Shown here piece after piece: positions 38,463 through 59,700 of a DNA stretch of 64,000 nt; positions within the stretch are counted from its first letter, which is position 1; each line of letters starts with the position of its first letter. The notes below the pieces were generated by a model. It was not told the origin of the DNA. It ran no database searches and saw only the letters and a program-made list of their open reading frames with translations. Both the position numbers and the translations under genes were made by a program. The DNA is from Amyelois transitella (Eukaryota > Arthropoda > Insecta > Lepidoptera > Pyralidae), in contig NC_083514.1 of NCBI RefSeq assembly GCF_032362555.1, positions 4,387,001 through 4,451,000 of the forward strand, in the 5' to 3' direction.

Positions 38463-40765
38463 TCTGAAATAAAACAAACATCGCTTTTTGATTATTATTT
38501 ATTTTAGCTAGCTATACTATTTTATATATTCATTAATTAATCATTCGAATAGTTATTATAAATTGTAATTATGACATAGGTAAATATCATACAGCACATT
38601 ACAGCATATGAAAATAAGCCCACAATGGGTGATCAATTAAAATAATTTGTGAAGTTTATATACAAGACAAAAAGGTACTTAAACAGTAATGTTGGTTGTA
38701 AGACCTACACTAGAAAAAAAGCTTTTGTTTCACTTTTAGATTTTACTAAAAAGAACAACTCTCTTTCAGGGTATTTTATTTACCATTTTCGTGTTTATTA
38801 AAATGATAAACTACACGAATTATTTCAAAGTTACTTTTAAGCACATTAAAAGGTAGTTAGTAGGTAAACACAATTTGACTGCACATTTAGGAAACATAAA
38901 TATACATAAGTAAACTATTTTCAACTTGTATTTTTGGTTATTATATCTACATTTAACATTAATTTACAATTATCAATAATTTACAAAGAGAATTTTTAAA
39001 TAAACCTATTTTATTTGATTTAGGATAATTTACTTTTAAAAAGTTATAGAAAGTTTAAGAAAGAATGAAATGATTTTGAAAAAACAACTATATAAATTTG
39101 GATAACATTAAATTATAGATTGAGTGAAAATTGATTAATAGACCATAATGATAGTAAATATTGATTCGACAAACTCATTGTATAGTACACTTAGAAAACA
39201 AAATATACATTAAAAATATAAACAACCACACTATAATAATAAAATGTTATAAGTAACATTAACGAAACAACAATAACTTAACATAATAAAAACGGAATAA
39301 ATATTTTTTATGATATCACCCAGAATGCTATAAAACGGTTTAGTGAATGGCAAAAGCTGTAAAAACAAACGCAAGCCATAGTTACTTGTTGTGTTACAAT
39401 AGATTTCCCATGTTAGGATTTTTTTTGTAAAAAATTAAGACTTGTTTCGCTTTTTGTTTAATCACTTTGTTGCATTACAAAAAATAGGCGGTAAAACAAC
39501 GTAAAAAATATGAACGAGAAAATTGACTAAAACTAATGTATGCAAAGCTTTTTACTGATATTATTTCCTTATATATTCTCTCCTCCTTATATTCTCAGAA
39601 TTTCCGTTATTTCATTAACGTGATTGTTTGTGTTAAACACAATATTTTGATTTCATTGTAAGTTATGAGATCTAACTCTTTGGTGTAATAATAATATATC
39701 TAATAAACCTGGCATTTGAATAAAATATATATTATGTAGACAGACTGGGGAAATGAAATAAATATACATAACACCAAGTACAAGTACTGTTCACGGTGGC
39801 GGTGGTAATTACATTGGCTAAATGGTACATTTGATAAACATGTTCTTCACAGAGAATAAGCCTATGGCTGTGAAACAATTGTATTTGTCTGAATAAATAT
39901 TAAGGAAAAAAACCTTAAAATTATCACTGAGAAAACGTAAATAAACTACTATTCAGCTAATTATTTCTATTTCCTATTATTTCGTATATATCACAATGTA
40001 AATGCCCTTATATTGTTTTGCGTAGTTTTTTTTTAAACTCCTACGCAACAAATATTATCTGTAATGCTAGTGTCATGCTTAAGGTTTATAAGAAGTCCTT
40101 GTGGAATATTACGTATACATTTAGTGATGTTTAGTTTAAGGTCCGAACTTAAAGATTTTACCACAAACTTTAATGTTGGCATGTCTTTCATTGTCATGAA
40201 ATGCATTAGTTTTATTATTTATTATCAAATTTGATAGTGTAATTCAAGTATAGAATTGTTTTATGACGTCTTTTTTATTTAGAATTATAGTTCGAAATGA
40301 CGTGTAATATAGGAAAGACCCTTTCGTATTTGCCATGTGTCCATAAAAAGAGATTCTACTTTGGAACCAAATTTGGTATACTAAATTGAGGTACGCAAAT
40401 ATGATGAATTAGAATTATTGTCGCCATTAAATTGACAAATCTCTTTATGGAATCACATGCATATTCTTGTTTTTTATCTGTAGATAATTAAGAATTACTA
40501 TTCTTGATACCAAAAACAGCTAGAAAAATTTACTACAGCCAAAATATTTGGAACCAAAACATAAATACAATTGAATATTAAATTTTTTTCATCTAAATAT
40601 TACATAAAAATAAATATTTGGTACTAGCAGGTTAAGTTCATTTTACAAAAATAATGAAATAAAGTAAAACCTTCAAGTCCAACACGTATTTTAGGGTGAC
40701 ACTAAATACAAGAACATTTGAATTTCGTTGGTTACAACAAAGTAAATATTTACTTGAATAACGAT

Positions 40766-40798
40766 ATAACGATAATAATAAAGGATTATTATCGTTAT
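40766..40798. repeat. Perfect hairpin, 14-bp arms, 5-nt loop
   Basis: Arm ATAACGATAATAAT, loop AAAGG, then the exact complement. Confidence 0.85.
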
Positions 40799-40884
40799 TA
40801 TGGTAATTCAAATATTCTTAAATTAAGTGATATTCTATATTAACTGTCAAATGAGAAATCAATACCTAGAGCCATTGGTTTTCT

Positions 40885-41285
40885 AATTTGTAATCATCAG
40901 TCCTTCTCCTCATGGCTTTATTCCCAGTTGTATCCTCACCACTCTGGAGAGGAGCCCCGAGTATGCCTTTGACCATGGATCCTGGATTGAACTAGTTATG
41001 TTTTTACACGAAGCGACTCTCATTTGACCTCCGCCACCTTTGCAGGTAAACACAACCCAAATTGGATCGATCATGGTTACATGTTCAGTTGCCTGAATGT
41101 GCACGTTTCCTCACGATGTTTCCACTCACCGTAAGAGCATTGGTTAGTTTTTAAAGTTACGTAATGTGTATGCTACATAACATCTAAAATAGTCATTGGT
41201 ACATGGCCCAGGTGGGATTCGAACCTAGCTTTTTTGCGCATTACGCATTTTACCTGGGCACTTCTTATCGATTCGACCACCGACG
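40885..41285 (-). mobile_element. tRNA-headed SINE
   Basis: On the minus strand a tRNA-like head (GGTGGTCGAATCGATAAG, then a perfect B box GGTTCGAATCC near 41225-41215) is followed by a tail with GTGAGGAAACGTGCACATTC and GGCAACTGAACATG. The tRNA arms do not form a full cloverleaf, so this is a SINE rather than a tRNA gene. The same tail recurs at 44537-44720 and 45085-45185. Confidence 0.75.
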
Positions 41286-41537
41286 TTTTCGTCTGTAACT
41301 AATTGTAATTATCAGTATGCCCAAATATTACACACACCCTTTAATTTGTAATAAGACTTACTTCTGCAGTTATGAATTGGTCCTTCGCATTACATAGTTG
41401 GTTTAAAGACCATTTTTTGGGCTTCGTTGACTTAACTAACGATCGCAGCGATTAAAATATGGCTATAATACCGTTCTTATTTACAGTTAATATAGCAAAA
41501 ACCCTCATACAAACTATTGAATGTTTTATGTTACAAT

Positions 41538-49661
<8,124 letters not shown>

Positions 49662-50040
49662 ATTTATTAGAAAATTTACACTTTTTCTTTAAGATGCTTG
49701 ATATCACATAACTCTTTTTATTTAAAGAATACAAAGTTCGAAAATACTCGAAATTTATAATTAATAAATATAGAGACACACACCGCCCCCGCACGAAACA
49801 ACTGAACCACAGATATTAATTAATTTCAACTGACTGACTGAACGTCAAGAGAAGAATTCACCCAACCGATGATCCAACCGCCAACCAATGCCATGATACG
49901 TACGAAACGAAACGAACGAACGTGTGTGACGACCGTGCGGGAACTCCCACTGACTTCTTTAGTTCTCTGGACTTCATTTTATGCTGGCGATGTAAAAGTC
50001 AAAGATGACCCCATATTTTCTCCATTCGAATTGCGCTGAT
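49662..50040 (-). promoter_or_regulatory. Pect 5' leader and likely promoter region
   Basis: Directly upstream of the Pect start codon on the minus strand. The stretch around 49780-49990 is less AT-rich (CGTACG and CGAACG repeats near 49900) than its surroundings. The transcription start cannot be fixed from sequence. Confidence 0.3.
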
Positions 50041-52019
50041 ATTGGCGTGAGTGTAATTGGTATACATTTATTTGCAAAAATGGAGTCCAAACAGACTTCA
50101 ACATACATATAAGTATATTATTATCACGCCAATATTCATGTCCATGTCAATGTATGTTATGCCACGTTCATCTGTTTGGCTTAATGATAGAATTAAGATT
50201 CAAATAGTAAAATGCTACAGCCCTAAAAGAAGAATGCCAAATTTATAAGCCTATCCCATAGTCGTCTTTTACGACATCCATGGGAAAGAGATGGAGTGGT
50301 TCTATTCTATTTTCTATTGGTGCCGGGAACCATACGTTACAAACAGATTTCAAAAACACTAAAAAGCTAAATAACATTTAAAAATCTTATTTATTTGCGT
50401 CCTTAAACATGTATGTATTTAAATTATTTATTTTATAATTTAAGTGAAAGTCACCGGGTCCAAAGCTGCCTCAGCCGTGGCAGTTGCAGAAGACCTCAAA
50501 AATTGGCAATTCTGCCGACTTCAGGACGTTTTACCTCGGGACTTAGATCTACCGGGACTTTTTGTAAATATAAGTTATGTTTTATTTCTTTCTTGATTTT
50601 AGTTTTATTTAAGTTTCATTTATACTTTAAACATTAGTTATAATTTATTTAAAAAATTGATAAGTATTTTAATTTATTTTATGATTTTTAAATGTAGTTT
50701 TACTTCGTAACCATTAAATTATTTATAAATTGTGTCATTTTAGTCTAGAATACAATAAAGAGGTTTATGGAAAGAACTTGAAATGAGTCACGATCACAGT
50801 GCATTTCATGCACCCGTCTGTAAGTATTGTCAATGTCATTTCGTTTCAAAACTGTCAAATAAAGTTGATTGCTACCGTGCTACCTTTGACGAGAGAAAAA
50901 GAAAAAATATATTCATCGCTTTTGACTTCGTCCAGGACCATAATATTTAAACTGCACGTTTCAACAATAAAATAAATACATAAGTGCTTTTGACACCAAA
51001 ATGTTTTATTTATGTTTCTGACCGCTGTTCTGGCATTAATAGTTATTAAAAAATTTCGCAAATTTATTATAATAAGATCATAGTGATTTTATCATTTTTA
51101 ATTTCGTCGCTTTTTCTTCTTTCTATCGGTACTGATAGGCATTGAGAGAGTAGAATAATATTTGCAATGAAAATATGATTTTTATGGATACGAGCCATAT
51201 CTATGGAGATGAGATGAAAAAAAAATGAAAATATTTAGTGTGTATAGAAACAAATATTATATACTAAGAATCTAATCTACTTATATGTGGAGGAAGAAGA
51301 TTTATCGAATCGGGGCAATGCAATTAATATTATTGCATTGTCGTATAAAATACTACTATGAAACATGTTTATCTAATCATTCGCAACCGCAACAAGAAGA
51401 GAGTTAATTGGCTCATATGTATCGCGCCACGTCGCGCCACTGAATGTGAATGACGAACCCGAGGCGATTTAATTGACTTTTGGACTCAACACAATTTCTT
51501 TGCTCTAAACCGTGTATACGTACGTATACATCCGTGCCCCGCGGGAAGAATTTGACATGTTGAAAAAAGCAATTTTACAGGGCGGCCATTTTAAACTTTG
51601 GCTTCCTCTGGAAAATGCATATGTTTGTTACATTTATAACTTATACTTTATCTAAGGTAAACTTTTTACGATGATTCGAATAACGTACAGTAATTTGCAT
51701 AATTTTTCTTAGTTTTTGAAATAATCGACATGTCAATATGCGTACCGACGACTTATCAAGTGACTTATCCACTTATCAATATATTTTCCAGAATGTAAAG
51801 ATGAGTTATCAAGTTTTTCACATATTATATTTCGTCTTTTTTGTAGTAAACAACAATTTTAAACCAAAACTGTTATTAAAATCCTTGGTGGATGGGCAGC
51901 AACTTCATCTGCATACATTGCGACCTTGACTTGCTTGCGAAAACTGGGCCGCTGTTATTAAAAATATACCCCCAGAACATTATTTTCTATTACTATCATC
52001 ATATTTCTATTACTACATA
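50041..52019. other. Intergenic, upstream of Pect
   Basis: Contains an internally deleted SINE-like copy (50150-50336) and an AT-rich tract with an AATAAA near 50753, possibly the 3' end of an old element or LTR. No gene recognised. Confidence 0.5.
50150..50336 (-). mobile_element. SINE-like repeat (family A), tail replaced
   Basis: Minus copy with head GTATGGTTCCCGGCAC and body; the 3' hairpin segment is missing. Confidence 0.75.
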
Positions 52020-53930
52020 TGTACATACATAAAATCACGCCTCTTTCCCGGAAGGGTAGGCATAGACTACCTCTTTCCATTTGCCACGATCTCCGCATAC
52101 TTCTATCGCTTCATCCACATTCATAACTCTCTTCATGCAAGCTCGGCGGTTTCGGGTACTTTTGACCTGGCCCTTTACCAGGACGTCCTTAATTTGATCA
52201 AGATACGTTCGTCTAGGTCTTCCCACTCCGACCTTTCCCTCCACACTCTCTTAGTATATCTGCTTAGTCAACCTGCTTTAATTCATCCTCTCCACATGAC
52301 CGAACCATCTTAACATACCCTTTTCTATTCCTGTAACTACATCTTCTTTCACATCACAACATTCCCTTATCACGCGGTCACTCAATTTCACACCCATCAT
52401 ACTCCTTAACGCTCTCATTTCCACTGCATTTATTCTGCTTTCGTGCTTCTTTTGCCATACCCAACTTTCACTCCCATGCATTAATGTCGGGACCAACACG
52501 CCATGCACAGCCAGTCGAGCCTTTTTGGATAGTTTCTGACTGCTCATAAAGGCATGCAAAGCTCCATTTACCATGTTCCCCGTGTTCACTCTCCTTTCAA
52601 TATCACTATCACACTTGCCATCTGATGTAAACTTTGATCCTAGATATACAAACTCTTTCACTTGCTCAACTTTTTCTCCTCCAATCAAAATATTATATGC
52701 TGTCATTTCTTTCTCCATTTCAAAAACCAGTGTTTTAGTTTTACTTACGTTCACTTTCATTCCTTTCTCCTTTAAAGCTTCATGCATACAGTTTACCATC
52801 TCCACTAACTCTTCTGCTGATGACGCCAGTATAACCTGATCGTCGGCATAGAGCAGACATTTGACGAGTAACTCATTCATCCTTAATCCACTTTCAGACT
52901 CTTTCAAATCTGTCAAACAACTATCCATAAATAGGTGGAACAGCCACGGTGACGCAACACATCCTTGCCTAACGCCTTTCTCAATCTTAACCACTCAGTG
53001 TGCGCTCCGTTTATCCTAAAACAAGCACTCGAATCCTCTTATAAGGATTTCAGTGCTCGTATTGAGAGACTGCTCACCCCATGCATAGAAAGTGCTGACC
53101 ACAATTCATTCCTCACAACTCTGTCATAGGCCTTTTCCAGATCTACGAATGTGCAATAGACTTTTTGACTCTTGGCCAAAAACTTTTCGGCTATGCACCG
53201 CAAAGAAAAAACCTGATCGGTACATCCCATTCCCGTTCGAAATCCCGCTTGAGCATCCCATATTTTATCATCAGTTTCATTTCTGACTCTATTAATCAAT
53301 ACCTTAGCATACAATTTGCCGACGACGCTAAGCAGGCTTATACCACGATAATTTTTGCAGTCCAGTTGTGACCCTTTTCCTTTGTAAAGTGGTACGATAA
53401 CAGCCTTACACCAATCTTTTGGTAGGTACTCGGCCGCTTCTCCAACACAAATTGAAAAGGCAGGACAACTGACTAGCTACTACGCCTTTTCCTGCTTTTA
53501 GCATCTCGACCGCCACTATCATACCCACCCAGCAGCCTTGCCCGCTTTCATACTCTTAAGTGCTTCCACAATTTCGAAAATTTCAATTTGGCCTTTCATC
53601 TCATTCTCTTTTTCTTCGCTATAGCAGAAATCGTTATTATGTCCTTTTTTTTCAAATAAACTTAAAATATTCCTTCCATATCTTTAGCACACATTCTTCT
53701 CCTTTCACAACGCTACCATCCTGGCATCGGATCCTAGTCAGCTCTCTGGTTATAGTTTTTCCTCGGGCTGACCTTACGGATTTCCAGAATACTTTCAAAT
53801 TTGACTGAAAGTCTTCTGATAGCCTTTTATCAAATTCCTCTTTATACTCTTTTTTCTTTCTAATCACAGCTTTCTTAACCAAATCTTTCCTTTTTTTATA
53901 TTCCTTAAAAATAAAAGCTAGTGACAAAAA
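52020..53930 (-). pseudogene. RTE-type LINE, broken reverse transcriptase region and 3' end
   Basis: Non-LTR retrotransposon remnant read on the minus strand. In order: a Lys-rich linker before RT (53927-53652), RT motifs with NYRGISLLSVVGKLYAKV and FVDLEKAYDRV (about 53400-53039), RQGC and LLYADDQVILASS catalytic block (52994-52278), a C-terminal segment with GMLRWFGHVERM, and NVDEAIEVCGDRGKWKEVV (to ~52035). The 3' end is a hairpin plus ATGTATGTAC tail. The frame is interrupted at least three times (around 53650-53400, 53039-52994 and 52278-52244) and the endonuclease is absent, so it is a 5'-truncated dead copy. The style (RT pattern, simple-repeat tail) fits the RTE clade. Eight smaller fragments of the same 3' end occur in this window. 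Confidence 0.85.
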
Positions 53931-53939
53931 TGCTTACAA

Positions 53940-54033
53940 ATGTAAAAACCTTTTTATTGTATATTGTATTCGATGGAGCCTGATGTGAGTTACTTTTTAC
54001 GCAGGCGAAGCTTTGGACAACAGCTAGTACGAA
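53940..54033 (+). mobile_element. Helitron-like 3' end
   Basis: Ends ACGCAGGCGAAGCTTTGGACAACAGCTAG|T, a stem-poor but CTAG|T-terminated Helitron pattern next to the RTE remnant. Confidence 0.4.
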
Positions 54034-54984
54034 AGTCAATATTTATTAAAATATAAAAATATTGTGAGATTGATCAAAGTTATGTACCTACCAAACTAGA
54101 AAACAATTATACTTGCGTTAGATTAACTAATTATCTGAATATATCAATTTACTATGTAAAACAATAAATAAATTTTAAATGTATTAATCAAAATATTAAG
54201 TAACGTACGTATGATATAAATCGAGTATAACCGATTAATTCGTTTTATCAGTTTACATCGGGGAAGGAGGTACAATTTCTAAGGGAACAAATTCACATAT
54301 CAGATTAGGAACCTCATTTGTTTTCAGATCGTAAGTTGATAAAACAACTTGTAATAATTTTCGCAAAAATTCTGAGAATTCGAAAATTGATATATAGTCT
54401 TGTCAAGAAAAAAACCCTAATTATCGAGTTATCCACATACTACCAAATGCAATATCTCCGCAATTATTCTACCAATCTGGCTGTTTTTTTTTGACAAGGT
54501 GAATAATAGGCTTAGAAAGCGTTTGGACCAATAAAAAAAAAAACATGTAGGTCTAGTTGTCAAGATCTTCCCGCGCGCCACGGACATATACCTACGTCGC
54601 AGTAAAAAATTGCACACGTATCCGCAACATTAGTAGTTCTAAGTTCATAAAGAAAGGATGAAGCTTGTCTGCGTATAGATTCCCAAATTTTGTTAAATCC
54701 AAATTAGGAGGACGACTAAGTATGTCGACCGTTCTTTGGGATAGCACCGATAACGATAACACAACCCTAAGAAATAAAATAAATAAGTATCTACTTACCT
54801 TACATAAAATTTTTATCATGATGATCCTGCTGCGTTTTTTCAAACTTGTAAGTGGCAAAGAGGCAGTTTGTTTGCATAGAATTAGAATGGAATGTTGTCA
54901 TTTATACCTTTATTCCAACCCAAATAATGCGGAATAAGTTTATTTAATTGACTCTTCCGGCAAATCTTAAAATTTTGTAGAATT
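54034..54984. other. AT-rich intergenic stretch
   Basis: Nothing recognised beyond chance ORFs below 91 codons. Confidence 0.5.
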
Positions 54985-56218
54985 AATAATTAAATAATAA
55001 TAATAAATAATAATAAATTCGTTTATTCAGTAAATACACGTTTACAATGCATGTCGTTGAGGCCTTCTAGTAGGCATAGCAATACCTGTGTCAGAACACC
55101 TCGCTCTTCCATAACATAAAAATAATAATAATGTGTTTTACTGATACAATGCAAGAGTATATATCTAAACTAAATTATAGGGTAATAACAAAATAAAATG
55201 TTTTTGTGTGTGTTTTTGTACGTGTCTGTTTATGAATGTCTTGTTGTACTGCTTTTAATTTAAACGATGAAAGAGGTTCTCAACCTCATCATATGTAAGT
55301 TTCTTGAGCCAGTCTGTCAACATGATTTTACATTCTTGTTTTGATTTAAAGTATATTGGTATTTTTCTATTAACAATATTATAAAGATAAGCACTTTGTG
55401 AGTTATATTGTCTTCTTGCTGTAGTTGTTTTAGTTATACTTGTAGGTAAATTAGGTTTTTTTCTTCTAGTAGTTGCGACATTAGGGTCAATCACTAGGGA
55501 GTTATGTAGTTTTAATATCGTGAGTAGTATATACAATTTTCGAATCGATAAAAGTTCGCATTCTTGGTATAATACATTCGTAGGAAAACGGAATTCTTTA
55601 AAAAATGCAGTCTTCAACAGAGCACGCTGCGTTCTTTCGAGTTGTAAGAGCTTAGTTTTAGTCGCGCCTCCCCATACGGGAATGCAATACGTTATAACCG
55701 ACTGAGCTAGTGCGATATATATTTGTTTCAGCAGGGCTTTGTTAGCTACAAATCTGAGTGTTTTAAAGATCCATATCAATTTTCTAATGCGATTATTGAC
55801 AGCTTCTATGTGATCGTGCCACGACAGACGCTGATCTAGTACTACTCCCAGATACTTATATTTACTGACTTTTTCAATAACGGGACATCTGCAAGTAGTG
55901 GTGTTGTTGTTGTCACAGTTATGTATTTTTATAGTGTAGGAACTATCGGGTTGCGACCTGTTACTAAAGGAGAAACATATATAGTTCGTTTTTTGGGTAT
56001 TAAGGGTCAGCAAGTTCTCATTTAACCACTTTCCAATCTTACGCATTCCCATTTCAGTATTCTGGCAAACGTCGTCCCAGTCAGTTCCAGAAAAAACAAC
56101 TGCCGTGTCATCTGCATAGCAGAAGATTCTGCCACCTGTTTCCAATTTACATATATCATTTATGTAGATTAGAAACAGGGTGGGTCCGAGCACACTACCT
56201 TGCGGTACACCAAATGTT
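54985..56218 (-). mobile_element. 5'-truncated LINE with open RT frame (Jockey/CR1-like)
   Basis: The minus-strand frame (start of homology ~56214, stop at 55255) encodes ~320 aa beginning inside RT at FGVPQGSVLGPTLFLIYIND, then the catalytic FCYADDTAVVFSG, KYKYLGVVLDQRLSWHDHI and the C-terminal thumb region. There are no internal stops, which suggests recent insertion. Downstream is a 3' UTR ending in AATAAA and a TTATTA repeat tail (to ~54985). RT fingers and the endonuclease ORF are missing, the usual result of incomplete target-primed reverse transcription. Clade assignment among Jockey/CR1-type LINEs is tentative. It is unlike the RTE copy 1 kb away. Confidence 0.85.
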
Positions 56219-56641
56219 ATATATTATTAAAGACTGGAGAACAAAGGGTACCTAAGTTTTTTAAAGATATATGAATAAATGAATATAAATATGGGACAAA
56301 TTACACTGATCTCCTTCCGGTAAAAACTAAAGCTCCTGCGGGATTTGCTTTTGTGGGTACACTAAATGTGCACGTGTAGGTGGCGCTAAATTCTAGCAGA
56401 TGACGCTGCGTGTAAAAACTATAGTACTTATTTGTATGCGAGTATTTTAGAATTTCTGACAGTAGCAATCTTCATCTTTGGGCATGAGAATATTTGATAC
56501 GGTAAAGAACGGAAAAAGGTATTCACTTGAATCAATTGACTTTGAAATGCACTCAATAAATAAATACTTATAAGTAGAGATAGAGAGCCTTAATCTGGCA
56601 CCTCAAATACTTATATTTATTGTTTTGACTAGCTCAGTTTT

Positions 56642-56687
56642 TATGGCCTTTGTATGGACTATATAACTATATAGTCCATACAAAGGC
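56642..56687. repeat. Perfect palindrome, 22-bp arms, 2-nt loop
   Basis: Arm TGGCCTTTGTATGGACTATA (20 of 22 bases shown), loop AC, exact complement. It starts 74 bases past the DMC1 stop codon, so it may lie in the DMC1 3' UTR. Confidence 0.95.
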
Positions 56688-56760
56688 CAAAAAATAAGTA
56701 ACTACTTACTTATGTGACGTTGGAATAAAAAATCTAACTTGACAACAAAATAATCATTTA

Positions 56761-59700
56761 TTAGTCTTTAGCATCTGCTACACCACCATTAGTAATAGAA
56801 AACGTAGCTTCGCTTTCTGGGAGGTCCGGTGAATCATAGATTTTAGCAATTCTGTTTTCGCCTCTCCCTTTTCTTAAAGCGATCCTAGTAGTCGAAGCAT
56901 GCGCAAGTATGTTCCCACCAATGGGTTTTTTGGGATCAGCTTGAAATGTCAACGTTGCCCCTGGATCCGAAGTCATCTGATTTGTTATGAATACTGCTAC
57001 ATTGTATTCTTCTGATATCTGTAAGCATAATAGAAATGGTTCATTACATTATTGTCACCATAGGCATTTGTCATAAGTTAGATTTCTATGATTATCGTCA
57101 CCACAGGTTTTGTTACCAAAGAACGTTGTCATCTTTTTTCTAAAAGAAAATCACAGTAGATTTTAATGTTGTCTAGTCTAAAAGTTCTGTAGGTAACAAG
57201 TAAACCGCAGCCTTTGTCTTATCAATCTTAGAGATGTTTAAGAGTCAACCACCCCGTCGATTATCAGACATAGCCGGATGCTTATTATCTTGTTCCCTAC
57301 TGATCTTGAACCTATTTGTATAATTTAACTGTTTAACTGTAACAATATTTACGCAGTTCCTTAACAACTTGGTGTATAACTATATACGGTTCTGTTATTA
57401 AAAACCAAAGATTATTAAAATATTATTGTGTATTTCATTCCATCTGCAGTGTTATTTTCAGTTTTTATATAAACCTTGTCTGGTAAACCTTTCTTTAACA
57501 GACGAGGTAGAGAAAAAACTCTCTATACTACCTGTAGGTAAGTACATAACAATCCTACTACTATCCTACTCCTACTACTATTATAAAGTATAAAGTATTA
57601 TAAACTATTTTGTGTACATAAATAAATAAATAAATAAATATAAAGGCGAAAGTTTGTATGGATGTTTGTTACTCTTTCACGCAAAAACTACTGAACCGAT
57701 TACCATGAAATTTGGTATGTAGGTAGCTGAAGACCCAGAATAACACATAGGCTACTTTTTATCCCAGAGTTCCCGCGGGATTGATAGGGTTTCCATGTGG
57801 ACGAAGTCGCGGGCGGCCTCTAGTATAATATAATAATTACAGCTGAAGGCTCTAGGCATTGCGCCATTGTTGGCTCTGTCTCCCCCGTAAGAGGTAAAGT
57901 TACAAGACTACTTTACAGTTAGATCATATACACATATAAATATACTTATATGTAATTATAACCATTACAAAACTGCAACCAACCTCACAGATGATTTATG
58001 AGCGTGAACGCTCCGTCAGGAGTGAATGAATGTAAATAAAATATTACCGTCTTAACAAATACATACCTACGTATGAATATAAATACCTTTTGCAGCCTAG
58101 ACAACACTTGAGCTAACTTTTGCTGCCGGTCTGCGAGCTCTCCTCTACCGGAGAAATCTACTCGGAACAGCGCCATGATGGAGTCGATGATCAACAGTTT
58201 GAAGACGCCTGCCTCTTCGTGAAACTTCGCTGCTACGTAGTCTAATAACTCAGCCTATTCAAAAGTACAAATTTCCTGTATATTAACTGTCTCGTCATCA
58301 TCCACCCGGGCAAACGTTGTAAGTTTAAACCAAATATGGTTTAAACTTACGTTGTTAGATCCATACGTTGATACAGGAGGAAAACATTGTACATCTATAA
58401 GAATCCTACTACTATTATAAAGGCGAAAGTTTGTATGGATGTTTGTTACTCTTTCACGCAAAAACTACTGAACCGATTACCATGAAATTTGGTATGTAGG
58501 TAGCTGAAGACCCAGAATATCACATAGGCTACTTTTTATCCCAGAGTTCCCGCGGGATTGATAGGGTTTCCATGCGGACGAAGTCGCGGGCGGCCTCTAG
58601 TATTACATATGTACTAAAAAAAACTTAAAGAATATTAGAGATATAAGTATGAACTAATTATGGATCTAAGAACTAAGTATACAGATCCATGAAATAGTTT
58701 AGGTATGTGTATTCATACTACTAATATACATACATACCTGATGTTCTGAAGTGTAGGCTCTGGCATACAAAACGTTGTCTAAAACAGCACTTTGGTCTAA
58801 ATTAAATCGGTCTGCGATCGGCCGCAATCGGTCGGGACGGCTGACGTATGAAGTTAAGGATTTCTACATGGGCACATTCATTAAATGTAGCTTTAACTTT
58901 GATTTAGTATGGTTTCCCAATAAAAAAGTCGCGGAGGTGAGACAGGAGTTCGTTTCGTATAAAAGCCTACTTAACCAAATCCTCATGATCATGGTCAAAA
59001 TGCGCACTCAGGCTCCTCCATCCAGAGCGGTGACGTAACCGGAATGTTTATATATTTTATTTTGCTTGTTGGTTTGGCTCACAACCGGACACTATCTGAA
59101 TCGCAATTTTTTGTATTTTCTTGACTGCTGACTCCATCTACACCAGAAGGGAGAAATTTTGATATGTTTATTAGTTTTGAATTACGATACAAATGAACGT
59201 GTACTTATATGGTAGATTTTACTACTTCTCCATGATCAATAGATACGAATAAAACGAAACGGATAACATCACTACCAGATAAATCATGAGCTTCAACAAA
59301 TGGGAAAGGATACAAAGTGTGTTCGGTATCCAAAAACATAACTTTTCCGCCATGGTAGCCGTTCGGGGTCGGTATCTGAGTAGTTATGCAAAGTGTGTGA
59401 GAAAGCTGTGTCTTCCCTGTGCGAAATTCCCCAAAAACTTCTGTAATGGCCATAGATTCAATGCCTCCTCCAAGTAATTTGCTGAAAAGAGGATTTTGCT
59501 TATTGATCAAAAATACGAGTACTCCATTTTGTGCTATTTACCAAAAAAAAAAAAAAGTTAAACAAATAAATTAGGTATGTTGGTCCAATTTAGCATTTTC
59601 AACTTACTCTAATTCATTACTTCCCGTGCTAATTTTGAAAACATGTTTACGACGGTCACTTACTTCAAGCGCGGTCATAAAACCTAAAGAAACAACTTTT

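Larger units (their letters stand above)
37201..41537. other. Intergenic region between MRTF 5' side and Pect 3' end
   Basis: No protein gene recognised. It contains Helitron-like pieces (37393-37596, ~38255-38462), a very AT-rich stretch (38.5-40.7 kb) and a tRNA-headed SINE (40885-41285). The Pect 3' UTR must occupy some of the right end, but no decisive poly(A) site was identified. Confidence 0.5.
57019..58086 (-). other. DMC1 intron 4
   Basis: Contains a Helitron-like copy (57553-57823), an AAAT microsatellite (57618-57641) and a SINE-like scrap (57866-57900). Confidence 0.7.

Noticed and set aside
41211..41285. tRNA gene suggested by a perfect B box
   Set aside because: No complete cloverleaf. 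The head is followed by a SINE tail repeated elsewhere in the window.
58775..59038. 87-codon plus-strand ORF
   Set aside because: Antisense to DMC1 exon 3 and intron sequence.
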